Below are positions 22,560-34,156 of a stretch of DNA of 64,000 bases, piece by piece (the stretch's first letter is position 1; the number at the start of each line of letters is the position of its first letter). Under the pieces are notes generated by a model. The model had not been told where the DNA came from. It did no database searches and saw only the letters and a list, made by a program, of their open reading frames with translations. The stretch is taken from NCBI GenBank assembly GCA_016630955.3, contig CM049985.1:2046001-2110000 (forward strand). The letters are read 5' to 3'. The DNA comes from Didymella arachidicola (lineage: Eukaryota; Ascomycota; Dothideomycetes; Pleosporales; Didymellaceae). The translations under genes were made by a program, and so were the position numbers.

Positions 22560-22668
22560 AGATCAATAGCCCTAGAATCTCTGAAAGTGCAATTCTCGCT
22601 CTCACAACACAGACTTACCTCACACTCACCCACTTCACTTGAGATTTCTGAAAGTGCCCATACTCACC

Positions 22669-23861
22669 TCACACCACACTCTCCGCAATCGTCCTCGCAA
22701 CCCCCATCCGAATCCCCTCCTGCGCCCAATTCGGCAACGCCCTTACCAACGCACTCCTGCCCGCCGCCTCGGGCACAAAAACCTGCGCCCCTCGACACCC
22801 AAAAATCTGCGCCACAACCGCATCCGCCACGTCCCGGGGCTCCATGACCACGGCCCCGCGCCGCACCAGCTCCTTCTCCACGGGCGCGAGCAGCGGCGTG
22901 CGCACCCAGTTGGGGTGCACGCTCGTGGTCAGCACGCCTGGCGCGCGGTACGCGAGGCGGAGTTCTTGTGTGAGGCCTGGGGTTGTTTGTGAGCTCGCAT
23001 CCTGATATACAGTGTGGTAAAAGAGGGTACCCACCTTCGTGAAACGCCAGCACCGCGCCCTTTGTCGCGCAGTAATCCGCCATTCCGGCTACACTGACAT
23101 AGCTCGCCGCGCTGGCGACAGTGACTACGTGCCCCTTGTTGCTCGCTATCATATCCGGCAGGAACGCCTGCACGGTCGTCCAGTTGCTGAGCACGTTTAC
23201 TTCGAAGATTTTTCGAAGAAATTCCTCGGTTGTGCCGAGGATCGTGTGCGCGGCTAGGATGCCTGCGTTGTTTATTAGCATCGAAGGCGCGCCTAGCTCC
23301 GTACGGATTTGCTGCGCTGCGGCGGCGACGGCCGAGGCGGATGTGATGTCGCACGTATAGAGGCGGACGTGTGTGTCTGTGAGGAACGTCAGCGAGGCGC
23401 CCGAGCATGCAGTCCAAAAAGACACGACACGTACGGTCCTGGAGATCGGGGGGCAGGGCCTGCACGTCGAGGATTGCGACTGTGACGCCCTTGTCCACCA
23501 GCCGCTTTACTGTCAGCGCGCCGATGCCGGAACATCCGCCTGTTACGACGGCAACTTCCTCATCCCAGTGCCACTGCGCCGAGGCGGGGCGCAGGCGGTA
23601 GTTGTTGAGCGCGAGGTGGTTTAGCGTTTTGTTCAGCGATTTGAGGACCCCGAGTGCGAGACACCATTTCAGGGTGCGCAGGATGGCCGCATACCGCAAA
23701 GGATCGCGGAGGGCGGCGACGCGGGAAGTAAGTCTGGCGCGTAGACCGGCGGGGCCTTTGGTCAAGATGTACAGAAGAAAAGCTGTGACTGCGGGGTTGA
23801 GCGCGAGGTGCGAGACGGCGAGAGAGACGAGGTTCGACACGCGTTGCAGAGCGACCGACAT
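22669..23861 (-). CDS. Membrane-anchored short-chain dehydrogenase/reductase (SDR16C/DHRS-like)
   Basis: Three exons (23861-23435, 23376-23035, 22976-22669) give 358 aa. Classical SDR features are visible: VAVVTGGCSGIG for NAD(P) binding, LYTCDIT, MLINNAGIL, the catalytic serine in TVASAASYVSV and YCATK with the active-site Tyr and Lys. It ends in a substrate-side domain, SVHPNWVRTPLL. An N-terminal region of about 90 residues holds one or two hydrophobic segments (HLALNPAVTAFLLYILTKG and YAAILRTLKWCLALGVL), which suggests anchoring in the ER or lipid-droplet membrane. This resembles retinol or sterol-type SDR16C enzymes, though the substrate in fungi is unknown. Intron 2 is 58 nt and lies after AFHEG. 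The spliced frame avoids stops present in each genomic frame. Confidence 0.9.
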
Positions 23862-24950
23862 TGTGACTACATGGAAGAGGCGAGGTGGTGTCTAGAGGAG
23901 AGAGAAGGGCTGGTAGATTGAATAGAGGAGCTACAACACCCTTGTTATATTACTAGCCCCCATAGCTGATGCGGATCCGATGCCCTCTAGGTAGTTGGAT
24001 CAGCGTGCCAGGCACTGTCGTTCTTCTCTTACTCGCTGTCAGCGGAGGGGAGGGGGAAACGGACCTCGGCAGCACCAACCGTGATTGGGATAGCGAATGA
24101 GGCGCCAAGTGGCTTACCATCTGACCGCCATGCTGAGAAACTAGAGTGTACGATGCGTCCGCTGGGGACTCTGCTGCGAGTCGCCGTCGGTGCTGACAGA
24201 ATGGTCGTTGAATCTTGTGGGGCCGTCATGCCGTGCAAATCCGGGGAAGCACGCTAGTTATACAAGTAAGCCCCAGCAACCTGCGTACAGACATGGTTCA
24301 TCGATACTAACCTCTGCCCTGCGCTCCCAGAACGATAGTTCAGGTCACCAAATAACTTCAGGATAGACATGATGACGCCGGGTAAATGAGGCGGCGCTCT
24401 TCAGTAGCCGTAAGTATCTGAGACTGCAAATGGGTGCGCCCACATAATGGCATCCTGCATTTCAACCAATGTCACGAAAGTGCTGAAGCGGAGAAAATAT
24501 CGTGAAACAAATACTAATCGTTCTAGTACTACGTCGCTGTGCATAAGCCAAACTTTTCCAGCCACGCCAGCCAGAGGTCACTGTTCAGATGCATCCGTGA
24601 AATCATCCTGCCACCCTCGCTCAAAGCCACAAGTCGATTGTTGACGCCATAAGACCATGGGCGTTTCAGCACCACAATCCTTCGACACCGACATCCCATC
24701 CGTGTAAATGCTGATCGTGAACCAATGCCTACCGATGCTATCTATGTGTCATGACCATCCGCTCGCTAGAAATCGATTGAAGGTGAATGCGAACTCCATA
24801 CGTCCTATGCAAAAGACCACATGACGTTTTTGATATACACACGGTGATGAGCCGTTGACAGGCACTAAACAGCGGGGACTAGGCGGGATCAAGGCATTCC
24901 AGCGCAAGATCGCACCTTGGCCAAGGCTGTATGTGTGGTGACGCAGTCCC
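23862..24950. other. Intergenic: SDR promoter and EDC4-like 3' flank
   Basis: About 1.1 kb. The only candidate is a minus-strand ATG frame at 24029-24229 (66 codons), listed separately. Otherwise nothing recognisable. Confidence 0.5.
24029..24229 (-). CDS. Possible short ORF, 66 aa, unknown
   Basis: An ATG-started frame (MTAPQDSTTILSAPTATRS...) of 66 codons between two well-supported genes. The composition is plausible for protein (balanced Ser/Thr/Pro, a PITVGAAEVRFPLP segment), and a GTAAGC inside it could even be a splice donor. There is no family match, so this may be chance. Confidence 0.2.
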   Translation of the reverse strand: MTAPQDSTTILSAPTATRSRVPSGRIVHSSFSAWRSDGKPLGASFAIPITVGAAEVRFPLPSADSE

Positions 24951-27900
24951 TCATCCGCGGGTAGCACGAGTCATATCGTTGCAGCGGCTGACTAGAGCCG
25001 AGATGCGGCGAAGGAGAGGGGTGCCGGGTGTCGTCTCGTTGAGCTCAATGTACTTGGCAGTCAAGCGCTGGATCATCACCTCCATGATCTTCGGGACAAT
25101 GTCACGAATTTCGTTGTCCTGTAGTTTGTCAGTATATGGTTGCGTATAACATGGAAAATTAGCTTACCTGAGGGTTGACGCTCTGCAGAACAGCATCGAG
25201 CCAGGCCAAGCGCTGTTCAAGATTACGGTCCAGTGGCTCGGAGACGACCGCGCCAGTAGACAAGACGAGCAAGGGGCTAACTTGCGCAAGGTAGGCAGGA
25301 TTGCAGCGAACGAAGATGGCATCGAAAAGCTGGTCAGTGCGAGGCGACTGGAGCCACTGCATGGTTCCCTGCTCGTAGTTGCCCTCGGTCAGAAGCCTGG
25401 TGATCGACTCAATCTCCAGCTCCTCCGGAGTCTTCTGCTTCGGAGGCGCCGCTTGCCTTCTGGGCGTTGGAGCCTGGGAAGGTGCTCGAGACGGTGGTTG
25501 GGCGATGGACTGCTGCAACTTGGTGATCTGAGCCTGCAGTTCGGTCTGCGTAGCGACCATGGATTGTATAGTCTCCAAGCAGGTGTGTACAGTGTCAGTG
25601 AGCTGGTTGATCTTCGCTGCATCCTCACGTCGCTGAATCTGAGACTGGCGAAGTTGCTCGCCAATCTGCTGGTCGATTGTGTTGGTGAGCTTGGCAATGG
25701 CAGGATTCACAACCGAACCGACAGATGCAACGACAACAGGTTCGAAACCACTGGAGACCTTCTTGGCGACCTGGTCAGACAGGTTCTGGACGAGTTGAGG
25801 AGCTTTCAGCGCGCGGGAGACGGCATCCGGAATCTCCTTCGACAGCTGTGGGCCAAGTGCAGTCTTCAAGTTGCTGCCGATGCTCTGCTCGAGGGTAGAA
25901 GAAGTTTGTGCGAGCACTTCAGGCAAGAGAACATTCCGAATGTTTTCGTCAACCATCTTGCGGATAACGCCCTCGACGTTCTCGGTCAAAGTGCTGGACA
26001 CAAGACGGAGAATAGCCTCCTGCTTAGCTCCGTTGGCGGCATTCATAACACGCTTGTCTTCGTCGAAACGCTTGTACATCACATCCAGTTCGCGGGCGAA
26101 GCTCTTCGTGATCTCAGATGAGACGAGCTGCTCGAGCTTCTTCTCGTCCAAACCGGCTGGTGCGGCGGCTGCGGCAGGAGGAGCTGACTGCTGCATGTAC
26201 TTACCCATAAGCTGCTTGGCCCACTCGGGGATCTCGGCATCAGAGGTCTTTGCGGTCGATGACTCGGCGGTCGATGCAGGCGCGACTGCGGCGGCAGGGA
26301 TCGGGGCCGGTCCGGGAGCAGGCGACTTGGCTGGTACCGGTGCCTGTGCGATCTGTGCGTACGACGAGGGAGTGGCACGTGTAGAGGCCGAAGCTTGGGA
26401 GGGTGGTTCAGCGGCAGTACGCTTCTTCTTCTTCTTTTCTGACTTCTCTGCAGCACCACCGTTGATAAGAGCGGCACGAGCAGCATCCTGCTTACTCTCG
26501 ACCTTAGCGAGAGTGGAGGCACGCATTGCAGCCTCAGGCGTCATTGATTGCCTGGAAGCAGTGCTGTTCTCCTTCTTTGTGCTCTCACGAACAGAGCGAT
26601 CAGACACGGATCTCGGTGCGGTAGGAGCGTCACCAGCGGTTGAAGACTCATCACCAGTAGCGGTGATGGGAGCTGGGGGCTTGAGCTGGGAGATAGAGAT
26701 GATGCCCTCCTCTTCGGCCTCCTTGGGGTTGAGGGGCTCACCAATCTCCTTCTTCCATCCCAGGTCGCTACGGCGGATACGTAGGACGCAGACACCCTTG
26801 GAGTGCATGACATACAGCTCAAACAATGCAGCATTGTCAGCGTCGTCAGCATCAACAGGGCCGGCAGGCTCGTTCAGCATGTGAAGGCTCCGGATCTGAC
26901 CCTTGGACGCGAACGAGTATTCAGTGACACTAGTCATGATAGCCGTCGCATTTACAGGAGGCAGCGCTCCCTTACTAGCCAAGCGAGATATGTACTCAGC
27001 CTGACTCAGGAGAGGCAAGTTGTACCTAGGGCAAGAGACGTGCACGAAGAAGATCGAGTTACGTGTGGGGTGAGCAACAGCCATGATGCCTGTCTTGGGG
27101 TGGAAGGAGACGCTACAGATAGCGTCCGATTCGTTGCCGTGAGGAAGATTGATCTCTTGGACGGCCTTACCGAGACCAAGATCCCAAAGCTGGAACGAGT
27201 GGTTCTGTTTCATGCCAACCATGACATATCGCAGCGCGATACCCTTAGTATACGGCTTATCCTTGTCAAAGAAGAAAACTGAAGTGGGCCACGACTTCGC
27301 ATTTGGCGTCGTGGTGTGGAACTCGAGCAAGGTTTCAGAGACCTCGACGTTCTTAGGCGCGCTGCCAGGAATGCTAAGCTCCGGGTCGGTGAGTGAGCGA
27401 ACATCCCAGAAGCGCATGCGTCCGGCCTTGTCGAGGGAGACTATGACAGTATCGTCCTCACTGAAGGTGAAGTCCTTGCCAGCCTTACCGGTGAGGATCT
27501 TGAGCGAGCGCTCCTTCAAGTACTTCTCGGTATGGCATATGCGGGACTTCTGGCGAACGTAGCTGGCAGCGACGCGAGGAAAAATGATGTGGATAGACTT
27601 GCCCCGACCAACAGCAAAGAACTCAGGGTGACGTGAGGATGGCTTAGCGCGTGTCTTTAGCTGGCCGCCAGAGGTGTTGTCATCCTGCGATGGCGAAGGA
27701 GGAAGCAGAAGACCCTGCGAGTCGAGGCCCTCGCCGAATTGGTCGTCACGAGCTGGGTCAATGGATGTCCAGAAGACAGTGCCATTGACACCAATGCCCA
27801 AGATGCTCTCAAGGGACTGCTTGGCATCATCTCCAGCGTTGCAGATGGCAATGTTGAAGATGCGCTCCTGGTGGTTCTCGAAGACCTGACGGTAGTTGCC

Positions 27901-29385
27901 ATTCTCCTGACGGATGATGCGGAAACCACCCTTCTTGGTGAGTGTATAAACAATGAAGTTCTTGCTGGCGGAGACAAGCGAGCGGTCGATCTGATCGAAG
28001 TCTTTCTTGATCCTGGCGATATCCATGAACAGTTCAGGCTGGAAGAAGAGGCGTCGAGGAGGCATATCCTTGACCGTGATGGAGGCGAACGCGCGCATCG
28101 GGAATCGGTAGACTGTTACCGTCTGATCCTCACCCTTTGCGGGACTCTCCTCAGCCTCAGCGGTCTCCCAATTTTCGACAACATCGGCATCAGCCACCTC
28201 AGCAGCGACCTGTTGCAAGGCAGCAGCCAGAGGCTTGGGCACGGCCTGCTCGAGCTCCCTCCTGTTGCTCTCAGCCTCAAGTTTTTTTGTGATTTCAGTG
28301 GCGACATCAACGATGGTCCCTTCAATCTCCTTGACTTCCTCGGCTGTAACATTGCTAAGCTCTTGCTCAATCTGAGCCGTGGACTTGCCCTCGGCTTCAG
28401 CCAGCGCGTCCTCGATCTGTTGGTTGACCTGCTCGCCCAGATCGCTCACAGCCTCAGCCACAGTCTCATGCGGATGAGAGGGAGCCTCGGCGGCAGTAGC
28501 CTGAAGGACATGCTTCGGCTGGAGGATTTGCATCTTCGGTGGGGCGCGAGTAGTTTCGGCGACTGGCGTGCGGTTGCGAGGGCTGGCGGCGGCGAGCTGG
28601 TCGAAGGGGTTGACGTAGGTGAACTTGGGCGCGAGCGAGGCAGTCTCAGGTGCGCGAGAGACAGTGGTTGGGCCATCGTTGCCAAAGAAGTGCGTTGCAG
28701 CGTTATCTGATGGCTCAGCTGCGGCACTCTCCAGCACTGCATCGGCCAGATCCTGCGCAAACTCGTCCACAGCCGTCTCAGGCATGTGGGAGAGAACTGG
28801 CGGGGAAAAGGCGGCAGCAGAAGCGTGCGAGGAACGAGCGGGCGATTGTGAAGGCTTGGGGTGGTTGAGCAGACGCAGAAGCAGGTCCTGAGGGTTCTCA
28901 GAAGCGGCAGGTACTGGTGAAGACTGTAAGCCAGACGGCACCGCCGGGACAGAGCCCTGCGAGCCCGATCTGTTGCCCATGAAGCCAGCAACAAAGTCGG
29001 AGGCTGAGACAGTGCGGCCATGAGCTGGGGCTACGGGTGGCTGCTGCGGTTGAGGTTGCTGCGAGACACTGCGCTGGCCAAGACCTGGCTGGTTGAAGCG
29101 CAGCAGGTTCAGCAGATTGGCCGACTGCTGCTGTGGCGTCTGCTGAGACACAGAGCCGGCGCCGTATTCTGGCGCGGGCGTATTCGCAGACGACATGTTG
29201 GGCGACAAGATGTGCGAAGGATGGTGAGGTGCAGGTCCGCTCGGTGCGGGCGAGAAAATGGGCGAAGAGACGGAGGGTTGCTGGTAATGAGGGTGTTGTT
29301 GTTGGCTGGAGGGAAGCTGCTGGTGATTGCCACCAGAAGCGCCGCCGCCGTTGAGCCGCTGAAGAAGTTCCTGCAGATCGGCCAT
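24951..29385 (-). CDS. EDC4-like mRNA decapping scaffold (WD40 and C-terminal helical domain)
   Basis: Two exons (29385-25168, 25118-24951) give 1461 aa. The start is the ATG of MADLQELLQRLNGGG; the longer frame upstream begins with GTG only. The architecture is that of EDC4/Ge-1 (S. pombe Pdc1), which bridges Dcp2 and Xrn1 in P-bodies. There is a Gln/Pro/Ser-rich disordered N-terminus of about 350 residues, then a long acidic helical stretch (SDLGEQVNQQIEDALAEAEG). A WD40-like beta-propeller follows, from about 440 to 900, with HPEFFAVGRGKSIHIIF, DDTVIVSLDKAGRMRFWDVR and SICSVSFHPKTG-like blades. After a KKKKKR-containing linker comes a heptad-like helical tail (about 1130-1461). A second small exon extends the tail (DNEIRDIVPKIMEVMIQRL). 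Long frames on the opposite strand are shadows. Confidence 0.85.
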
Positions 29386-30030
29386 GGTGAAGGCGACTTG
29401 GGCGATCTGTTTGTGCGTTAGCGGTGTAAGGTGAAGGCGTCGTGCTGGGGCAATGACGCGCTGAGGACCTCGAGTTGCACTCACTTTACTCTGCCCAAAA
29501 TTCGCGTGTGGGTGAGCCTGGGCCGCTCAAGGAACGAAACAAAAACACAAATGAGATGCTCTGATGCGCGAGATGGCTTCAGGCAAGCTTTTGATGGGAA
29601 AACGGAGCTGCAGACTGTGCAGTGCGAAGTCAATGGTTGACGTGCTGTCAACCGGGTGTGTTAGCTCGACCTGCGCTACCGTCCAAATAGGGAAAGTCAG
29701 CTTCGAGTTCGTCACAGCTCCACAGTGAGACATCATCACCATTATCTGCACCATGTTTCGAAGTTGCTTCGATAGTATGTGGACCGCTAAACAACAGATC
29801 TTTAAAACTGATCAATCTGAGATGCGATCTCATTCTAGTCTGAGGAATCATCTATGATACTTTTGTGGGAGGCTATGTTGCAACAAATGGGGAACGCTAA
29901 CGAACGCGAGAATAATATATATATGCGGGTATTGAACAGATGAAATGACAAGAGAAGACGCGGCAGACCGGAACATAGGAAATGGGGGTATCCTGGACTA
30001 CACAGTAGCCCATATCGGGGCAGCATTTGT
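29386..30030. other. Intergenic: EDC4-like promoter and DUF7053 gene 3' flank
   Basis: About 645 bp between two minus-strand genes. A short ATATATATA run lies near 29912-29921. No gene is seen. Confidence 0.5.
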
Positions 30031-31657
30031 CTAGCGCGCCGCCACTGACTGCTTCCTCGGCAAGAGATACTTGTCGTCTTTCGGCAGCGGCGTCGGCGGA
30101 AGGTCTGAGTATGTGTTGTACGGGACGGCAGAGTCCTTCCTTTCGCGTTTGGGCGAATACGCGGCCGAGGTCAGAACTATCTCAGGTGTGTATATCGTCG
30201 AGGGTAAAGTCTCGAACGTATGCGCAGGCTCGGGTTTGTAAGTGGTCGAAGGGAGGGTATCGAAGGAAGAAGCAGGCAGTACCTTGTAGGTTGTAGAAGG
30301 CAGAGTAAGATATTCTGTCGAGGGTAGAATTTCATAAGTTGTAGCAGGAAGTGTGTCGAAGTTGCTGGCGGCTTGCAGCGCATTTGGTGTCGGCAGTGCA
30401 TCATATGGTGTGTTGGGGGAGGAATAGATGTAACTATCGTCAATCGCAGCGTCTATGTCTGCCAATAAGTTCTCGTTGGAGATGGGGGTTCTAGGTCCTG
30501 GCGACCCTTGGCCAAAGACAAGGCTGAAAGAAATGGGGCGTACTTCAGGAATTGATGGAGGGCTGACTATGTGGTCAGATGCAGGCATAAGCTCATCATC
30601 TGACTCGTCTTCCGAAGGCTCGTCGTCCACCATCGTCTCGTAGATTACAGAAACGACCCGATTCGCATCAGGACCTGATGTGCTGCCCGGGTAGAGTGAG
30701 ATGGGACGGTTGAAACTCGAGGACAAGCCGCCATTATAGGTGGTCGCGGGTAACAGAAACAGGCTCTGTTCAGGTGCGGAAGCTGCTTTCGGATTCAGTA
30801 GTGAATGCGAAGAGGACGGGCGGTCTAACTGTGCAGGCAAGCTCGACACTGATGCACTACGCTCAGTAACAGAAGAAGACTGCAAAAGACCGGGTGTGAG
30901 AACGGGACTGGCGCTCTGGCTCCTGGAATGTGTTGCGAACCGAGGTGAAGCCTGTGATTTGTATGGTGGAGGTCCGAATTTATCGAAATGATAGTCTGGT
31001 GGCGGCGCGATGAAGATGTCGCCGTGGCCCATCCGTTCACGGGGCGCAACGTTCCGCAGTGCCTGCAGTCGCTCATTCGCAGCGTTTGACTCCAGTATAT
31101 GCGCATGTTCGACGAGCTTATCGACAAGCTGTGAATGCGAGTCTTTGAAGGTTCTCTTGACGAAACCCATCAATAGCTTCGAGCAAGTCATCTTGACCTC
31201 CTCGCGGATGTACAGGCCTGAACGAGGAACCTTGAGGCCTACTTCTGGCTGCTCTTTGGGTTCCCCAGGTAAAGATCCACCTATGCTCCACTTTCCTCGG
31301 ATATCGAGACCAAGCGGCGCGTAGACGTGGGTTTCAAGACAATCAGGAAAGTCGTGAAATACCGCGTGATACGAAACTGAGCCTGTCGCCAATCCTCCAG
31401 GCAGATATGAGACTCTGTCTGCAATCTTTAGCAAATAACCTTTACTGCGTTCTGTCTGTTGTACCTTTGATTGTGTACCACGTTGCGTAGTATTCTGAGG
31501 TCGGCGCATAGGTTGGAGGCTTGCACTTGTAGCGCTCGACCACAAGTGGGTTCAGGTCGATCATCGCTAGATGATCTTTGTACATATCGAGCACACTCTT
31601 GCGAGTGATCCCCGCCGGTAGCGGTGTGATCGTTGTGAATACAGCAGTCTTTGGCAT
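30031..31657 (-). CDS. DUF7053-type fungal protein with C-terminal octapeptide repeat
   Basis: Two exons (31657-31465, 31418-30031) give 526 aa. The N-terminal 180 residues match the pattern I know as DUF7053: MPKTAVFTTITPLPAGITR, IDLNPLVVERY, WYTIKDRVSYLPGGLATG (restored across the 46-nt intron), THVYAPLGLDIRGKW, SIGGSLPGEP and GLYIREEVKM. The function of the family is unknown; the fold may be a lipid- or START-like domain, which is inference. The remaining 340 residues are Ser/Pro-rich and probably disordered. Near the end, residues of the form xTLPSTTY recur seven times in a row (30190-30357). The tail ends KDDKYLLPRKQSVAAR. No signal peptide or membrane segment is visible. Neighbours give no clue to function. 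Confidence 0.8.
30190..30357 (-). repeat. Seven tandem octapeptide-coding units (xTLPSTTY)
   Basis: The DUF7053-type gene encodes DTLPATTY, EILPSTEY, LTLPSTTY, KVLPASSF, DTLPSTTY, KPEPAHTF and ETLPSTIY head to tail. The period is exactly 24 nt. Leu-Pro at positions 3-4 (one unit has Glu-Pro) and an aromatic at position 8 are constant. Confidence 0.9.
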
Positions 31658-33045
31658 ATTGATGCGTCTTGTCGTGTCGAATGTACCGGATGTGTTGAGC
31701 GGGGTCGAGGGATCAGCTTGGGAGTAGCAACAGCGGACCACGGATATGTTTTGCGACCACAAGTGAGAAGAGAAAGGGGGGTGTTTGCACAATGTCGTGA
31801 GGAAACCAAAGCATTTTGTTTCGTAGGCTAGAGTCCAGCCACATGGGGTATCACATCGTATCAGCAAGTGTGCAAGCACTAATCATGGCCAAAACGCCCC
31901 CTCGCGGCCCCTGCGCCCAGTTCGTGGCATCTGGGAACGGGTCTACCCCGCCAAGCAGCATGCCAGCCTTCATGAATGTTTCTCTCTCCGTTTTGAGAAA
32001 TTTGGGTCGTTGACAAGCTTCTTGCCTTTTGTGTTCTTGACAGACGGACTGCTCTAGTCCGACGTTCCGTAGTTAGCCAAACGAGCGACATGTGAGGCTC
32101 TTACTGACTGAGCATCAAGACGGCACAATGACAGCGCGCAAACAACTCGTATGGAGAATGAAGTGCGAGTGCGATTGTGGCGTGTGGATATTGTGGGAGC
32201 GTTCCTGTGTTGCAAAAACGGATATCAAACAGGGTCCAACATGACAGTCACAGGTTCGGTTTCAGACGCTATTTCCAGTACTAACCAAAACAAGCATCGA
32301 AGATGAGCGACTGCAAAAACAATCAATGATCTGCAGAATCACCCAAACAATACATTTCTGTATTTCCCATGCTGTTGCGTAGTCATTTACTGTTGCTTTC
32401 AAGCTCATTGCGATCATGAACACAGAAGCCAAAGTGGATGACACCCTGGCCGGCGACCTCCGCAACATCAACCGTTTCAGCGGCCTCATGACTCTGCTTC
32501 GTTTCAAAAGAGCTTCACAAGGCATATACCAGCATGATCAGGCTGTGATTCCTGCCTCAGGTTGATTGCGAAGCCTGAGGGTTCAGCTGACGAGTCTCCA
32601 AAGTTCTCAGGCCTTTAGTTTGATTGCCCGCGAGTCCAAGAGTTTAGAAAAGGTATTTCCTGCAGCCTTCGTCTCGACCACCGATGCGGAGCTTGATACG
32701 ATACTATACCTCTGATATACCAGGACGATAGCAGTCGACATCGCGTTTCACTGAAACTGCAGTCAGGCATGTCGCGTGGGTTGGAGGCACAGTCGAGAAA
32801 TACAGCTTGCTAATCGACAGGATCACGCTCACAAACCGAAAGTAAGACTCCAGTGCAGGACGGAACATGATCGCAGGAAAAATCGCTTATTTGGTCAATT
32901 GGGACACCAGACGTATTTACTATGCGCGTACGATGATGTGGACTTATACCCTAGAAAAGAACCAAATTGAACGCCTTGATCATACCTGATGACCAGTCCA
33001 TGCCCATTCGGCATATCTTCATTCTTCATTACAGTCCCTTTCCTC
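31658..33045. other. Intergenic region, 1.4 kb
   Basis: Lies between the DUF7053-type gene (promoter side) and the stop of the MARVEL gene. All ORFs are short with no family content. I see no repeat or RNA gene. Confidence 0.5.
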
Positions 33046-33592
33046 TCAAACACCCTGGTGCATAGCAACATCCGGTTTCTGCACCGCTGGCACCCTTCTC
33101 TTCTCCCCGTTCACAGCCAGAAAGCACCCATACGCAAACGCGCCCGCACTCAACGCCCAACTGAGCCCTCCGAACGCGGCCCCCGCCCTTGCAACATCAC
33201 AGACCTGCCCAAAGCAGATCCTTCCACCCAGGAATACACTCAGCGCCACGAAACCGGCAAACCAGAACAACATCGAAAGCGCATCAAGCGCCACGAGCCC
33301 CCACCGGAAGCCAGCCGAAGATAGAAGGTGTGCAAATTTGACTGGTACCAGAAGAATAGGAAGCAGAGAGGTAAGTGACCAGACGGCGGCGAAGAGGAGG
33401 AAGGATATTTGGGCGGGCGAGGACTGGCGCCAGTGCGATGTCCACCAGGAGGAGACTGTTGGTGTCAGTATTGGGGTGCTGGAGAGTGGTTTGTAAATGG
33501 AAAGAAGAACCGTAGCCCATTAGTCCGAGGACGATAATGGCGAAGACCGCTTGTGCGCCGCGCACGGGATGCATGGGGTTGATGTTGACCAT
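33046..33592 (-). CDS. MARVEL-domain four-helix membrane protein
   Basis: Two exons (33592-33511, 33455-33046) give 163 aa. Four hydrophobic segments are arranged as in MARVEL proteins (PF01284): RGAQAVFAIIVLGLMGYG, ISFLLFAAVWSLTSLLPILLVP, ALDALSMLFWFAGFVALSVFL and a last one, AAFGGLSWALSAGAFAYGCF. The start MVNINPMHPVRGAQ and the HPVRGAQ motif before helix 1 are common to the fungal proteins of this kind. They are thought to act at membrane-apposition or trafficking sites, but the specific role is unknown. The 55-nt intron joins GYG to SSWWTSHW; without splicing each frame is broken. The C-terminal tail of about 20 residues is basic and cytosolic by the positive-inside rule. Confidence 0.82.
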
Positions 33593-34156
33593 TGTGGTGG
33601 TAAGGTACTGCTGGTGCTGCAGCGGTCTTCAATTGAATTTCGTGATGACCTGCGCCTCAGTACTGAGCTGTGAACGTCGGGAAAACAACAATATAGAGTC
33701 AGAAGAACAAAGTCCAAGTGTAAGGAAAACGAAGCGAAAGGAGAGAAACAAGGCGTCGAGGGCGCCTCAGTATACTTTTACCATTTCTCTAGTTCTAAAT
33801 TTGCTATCTCGAGACTCGCACCAGCAATGCAATCTTCGGCAACTTGTGAGTCCAGGTGGGAACTCTATGCAATGGACTTGTGAGTGGCTAGCTACGATAG
33901 ATGTTTCTGAGCTGCTTGGACCCGGCTGACGAGTGCTGCACCACGGTTGGCCGCCTCCATGTTTCAGGTAGGGCTGAATCCCTGGTCGCGCATTAAGCGT
34001 ATCAGGTTTGTCAGTACTGCAATGATTGAACCGCAACAACGACACATGATGAGCCGAATGCCGATCAAATGTTTTGCGGGCAACCAAAGTGTTTGCTGAT
34101 CATCTAGCTGCAGCTTCTCACCGCAACGCCGCTTTAAAACTGGCTACGCTGTGCGG
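33593..34156. other. Intergenic: MARVEL promoter and ENGase 3' flank
   Basis: About 560 bp between minus-strand genes. No recognisable feature. Confidence 0.5.

Noticed and set aside
25871..26884. Long plus-strand frame (337 codons) inside the EDC4-like gene; likewise 25282-26121 and 27739-28710
   Set aside because: These lie wholly within the well-supported 1461-aa minus gene and have no recognisable domain; they are shadows of its codon use.
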